Shown here one piece after another: positions 7,095 through 8,824 of a stretch of DNA of 8,824 bases. The position numbers and the translations under genes were made by a program. Numbering within the stretch: the stretch's first letter is position 1; each line of letters opens with the position of its first letter. The notes beneath the pieces were generated by a model. It ran no database searches, was not told the DNA's origin, and saw only the letters and a program-made list of their open reading frames with translations. This DNA comes from Moraxella lacunata (lineage in GTDB: Bacteria; Pseudomonadota; Gammaproteobacteria; Pseudomonadales; Moraxellaceae), in the NCBI RefSeq assembly GCF_002027545.1, contig NZ_MXAN01000041.1:1-8824 (forward strand), written 5' to 3'.

Positions 7095-8774
7095 ATGACA
7101 AGCCAATCCTTTAAATTTTCCAAAAAATCCCTAGTCCTTGCCCTGCCTGTGTGCTTACCGCTATTTTTTGGGGCGTGCAGTCAGCCCCAAAACCAAGCCC
7201 AAACGGGCGATACCGCCGACAAGACAAGCGAGACCAAGGCGGACACGACCACCCCAAAATCCGACCGTGATACGCTCATCATCAACAACGGTGCCGAAGT
7301 CGGTTCGCTTGACCCGCACAAAACAGGGGGCGTGCCCGAGTCTGGGCTTGCTCGTCAGCAGTTTGTGGGGCTTGTCAGTACAGATTCTGATGGCAATCTT
7401 GAACCTGCCATTGCCGAAAGTTGGGAGAGTGCCGACAACAAGGTGTGGACGTTCAAACTGCGTGATGCCAAATGGTCAAATGGCGAGCCGATTACCGCCC
7501 ATGACTTTGTGTTTAGTTTTCAGCGTATGGTTGACCCAAAGACGGCTGCCAACTTTGCCAACTATGTGGCAGACGCTAAGTTTGTGAACGCAAGCGACAT
7601 CATCGAAGGCAAAAAAGCCCCCACCGAGCTTGGCGTGAAAGCCATTGATGATAAGACCGTTGAGATTACCCTATCCGAGCCTGTGGCATTTTTGCCTGAT
7701 ATGCTTACCTATACCGCCATGCGACCTGTTCCCAAAAATGTGGTAGAAAAATTGGGCGATGACTGGTCAAAAATTGAAAACATCGTGGTAAATGGGCCAT
7801 ACATCATCAAAGAGCGTGTCATGGGCGAAAAAATCGTCCTTGCCAAAAACCCCCACTATTATGATGCCGACAAAGTTGCCATTCCAAACCTTGTGCTACT
7901 ACCGATTGATTCTGGGCAGACAGACTACACCCGTTATCAAGCAGGCGAGATTGATGTTACTTATACCGACATTCCAAGCGATATTCTTGCCAAAGCCGAC
8001 AAAAATGAAGTCAAAACATCGCCATCGTTTTGCTCGTATTATTATGAAATGAACGTCAACAAACCACCCTTTGATGATGTGCGTGTTCGCCGTGCGATGA
8101 CCTTGACAATGGATAGAGAGCTGATTGCCGAAAAAGTGGCGGCTCGTGGCGAGACCCCTGCCTATCAGATGACCCCAAAAGTTACTGCCAACAACCCCAA
8201 CTACACCCCAGATTGGCAAAAACTTGACAAAACCGCTCGCATTGCCGAAGCCAAAAAACTACTGGCAGAAGCAGGTTATAATGAACAAAATCCTTTGAAG
8301 TTTGAACTGCTCTACAACACCAGCGAAAACCACAAAAAAGTGGCAGTGGCAGCCCAGTCCCTATGGCAAGAAGCCCTTGGCGAGACCATCAAGATTGAGC
8401 TACACAACCAAGAGTGGAAATCCTACCTTGCCACTCGCCGTAACCACGAACACCAGATGGCTCGTGCGGCATGGTGTGGCGACTATAATGACCCTGCCAC
8501 GTTCCTAAACGTCATGAAAACCAAAGGCTCGGGCAACTATGGGGCGTATTCTAGTGCCGAATATGACAACCTGCTAAAAACCGCCTACACCGCCAACAGC
8601 CCCGAGGAGCGTGCCAAGGTGTATCATGAGCTTGAAGCGATTTTGGACAAAGACGTACCAAATGTGTGGGTATATCATCAAGTGAATGTGCGTGTGGTGA
8701 AACCGCATGTCAAAGGCTACTCAACCAAAGATGCTCTTGGCAACTGGCAAGCTCGCCATTGGTCGTTTAAGTGA
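7095..8774 (+). CDS. oppA: Oligopeptide ABC transporter substrate-binding lipoprotein (OppA family)
   Basis: This 559-aa protein captures peptides in the periplasm and passes them to an OppBCDF-type importer. It starts with a lipoprotein signal peptide: positively charged residues, a hydrophobic core (about 12-26) and a lipobox at FFGAC with Cys28 as the expected lipidation site. The -3 residue is Phe, not the usual Leu. A Thr- and Lys-rich linker runs to about residue 58. The family 5 binding-protein domain follows, with the signature EPAIAESWE...VWTFKLRDAKWSNGEPITAHDFV near 103-139 and a WCGDYNDPATFLN block near the C-terminus, close to E. coli OppA. GGAG (7086-7089) lies 5 bp before the ATG. 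The membrane components are not in the window. DppA or MppA are possible, but OppA fits best. Confidence 0.9.
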   Translation: MTSQSFKFSKKSLVLALPVCLPLFFGACSQPQNQAQTGDTADKTSETKADTTTPKSDRDTLIINNGAEVGSLDPHKTGGVPESGLARQQFVGLVSTDSDGNLEPAIAESWESADNKVWTFKLRDAKWSNGEPITAHDFVFSFQRMVDPKTAANFANYVADAKFVNASDIIEGKKAPTELGVKAIDDKTVEITLSEPVAFLPDMLTYTAMRPVPKNVVEKLGDDWSKIENIVVNGPYIIKERVMGEKIVLAKNPHYYDADKVAIPNLVLLPIDSGQTDYTRYQAGEIDVTYTDIPSDILAKADKNEVKTSPSFCSYYYEMNVNKPPFDDVRVRRAMTLTMDRELIAEKVAARGETPAYQMTPKVTANNPNYTPDWQKLDKTARIAEAKKLLAEAGYNEQNPLKFELLYNTSENHKKVAVAAQSLWQEALGETIKIELHNQEWKSYLATRRNHEHQMARAAWCGDYNDPATFLNVMKTKGSGNYGAYSSAEYDNLLKTAYTANSPEERAKVYHELEAILDKDVPNVWVYHQVNVRVVKPHVKGYSTKDALGNWQARHWSFK

Positions 8775-8824
8775 TGTAGGTTTTTAAATCGGGAAAAAGG
8801 GCGAATCTGAACCGACCCCCAAAT

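Overview
The window looks like chromosomal DNA of a gammaproteobacterium, most likely Moraxellaceae and possibly Moraxella. This is an inference from moderate-to-low GC content, a proteobacterial-type ThiC, an OppA-type lipoprotein, a stand-alone YqfO/NIF3-like protein, and many short palindromic repeats of the GTAGGGTGCGT...ACGCACC type. No marker gene here fixes the genus.

Layout. Positions 1-616 (+) hold the tail of an unidentified gene, a 152-aa membrane-anchored protein of unknown function, and a 35-aa ORF that runs into a REP-type inverted-repeat pair (573-724) and was probably cut short by it. Positions 831-2064 (+) hold a compact three-gene unit: a DinJ/RelB-like antitoxin, an overlapping YafQ-like mRNA interferase, and a histidine-phosphatase-family protein 3 bp further on. 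thiC (thiamine pyrimidine synthesis) lies on the minus strand at 2093-3937. It is read from an extended -10 promoter through a clear TPP riboswitch (4301-4404). The riboswitch is separated from the thiC start by an unusually long leader of about 360 nt. That leader contains a REP-like hairpin element (4225-4273) and a 203-bp MITE-like element with 21-bp terminal inverted repeats (3954-4156).

Positions 4515-6220 (-) form an AT-rich accessory segment: a three-helix membrane protein, a cysteine-rich membrane protein, and an orphan Hint (intein-like) module of the kind found in polymorphic toxins. The Hint module has Gly where the catalytic Cys is expected, is split by a +1 frameshift at a T5 run, and lacks both the toxin carrier and the toxin tip. 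It nevertheless has its own well-formed sigma70 promoter and RBS. Positions 6231-6625 are intergenic and hold a promoter and another REP pair. Positions 6626-6937 (+) encode a YqfO/NIF3-like small protein. Positions 7095-8774 (+) encode an oligopeptide-binding lipoprotein (OppA family), with the window ending just after it.

The housekeeping genes (thiC, phosphatase, yqfO-like, oppA) alternate with AT-rich accessory patches carrying toxin-antitoxin genes, polymorphic-toxin remnants and repeats. The two most interesting points are the orphan, frameshifted but promoter-equipped Hint gene, and the TPP riboswitch that appears to have been moved away from thiC by inserted repeats.
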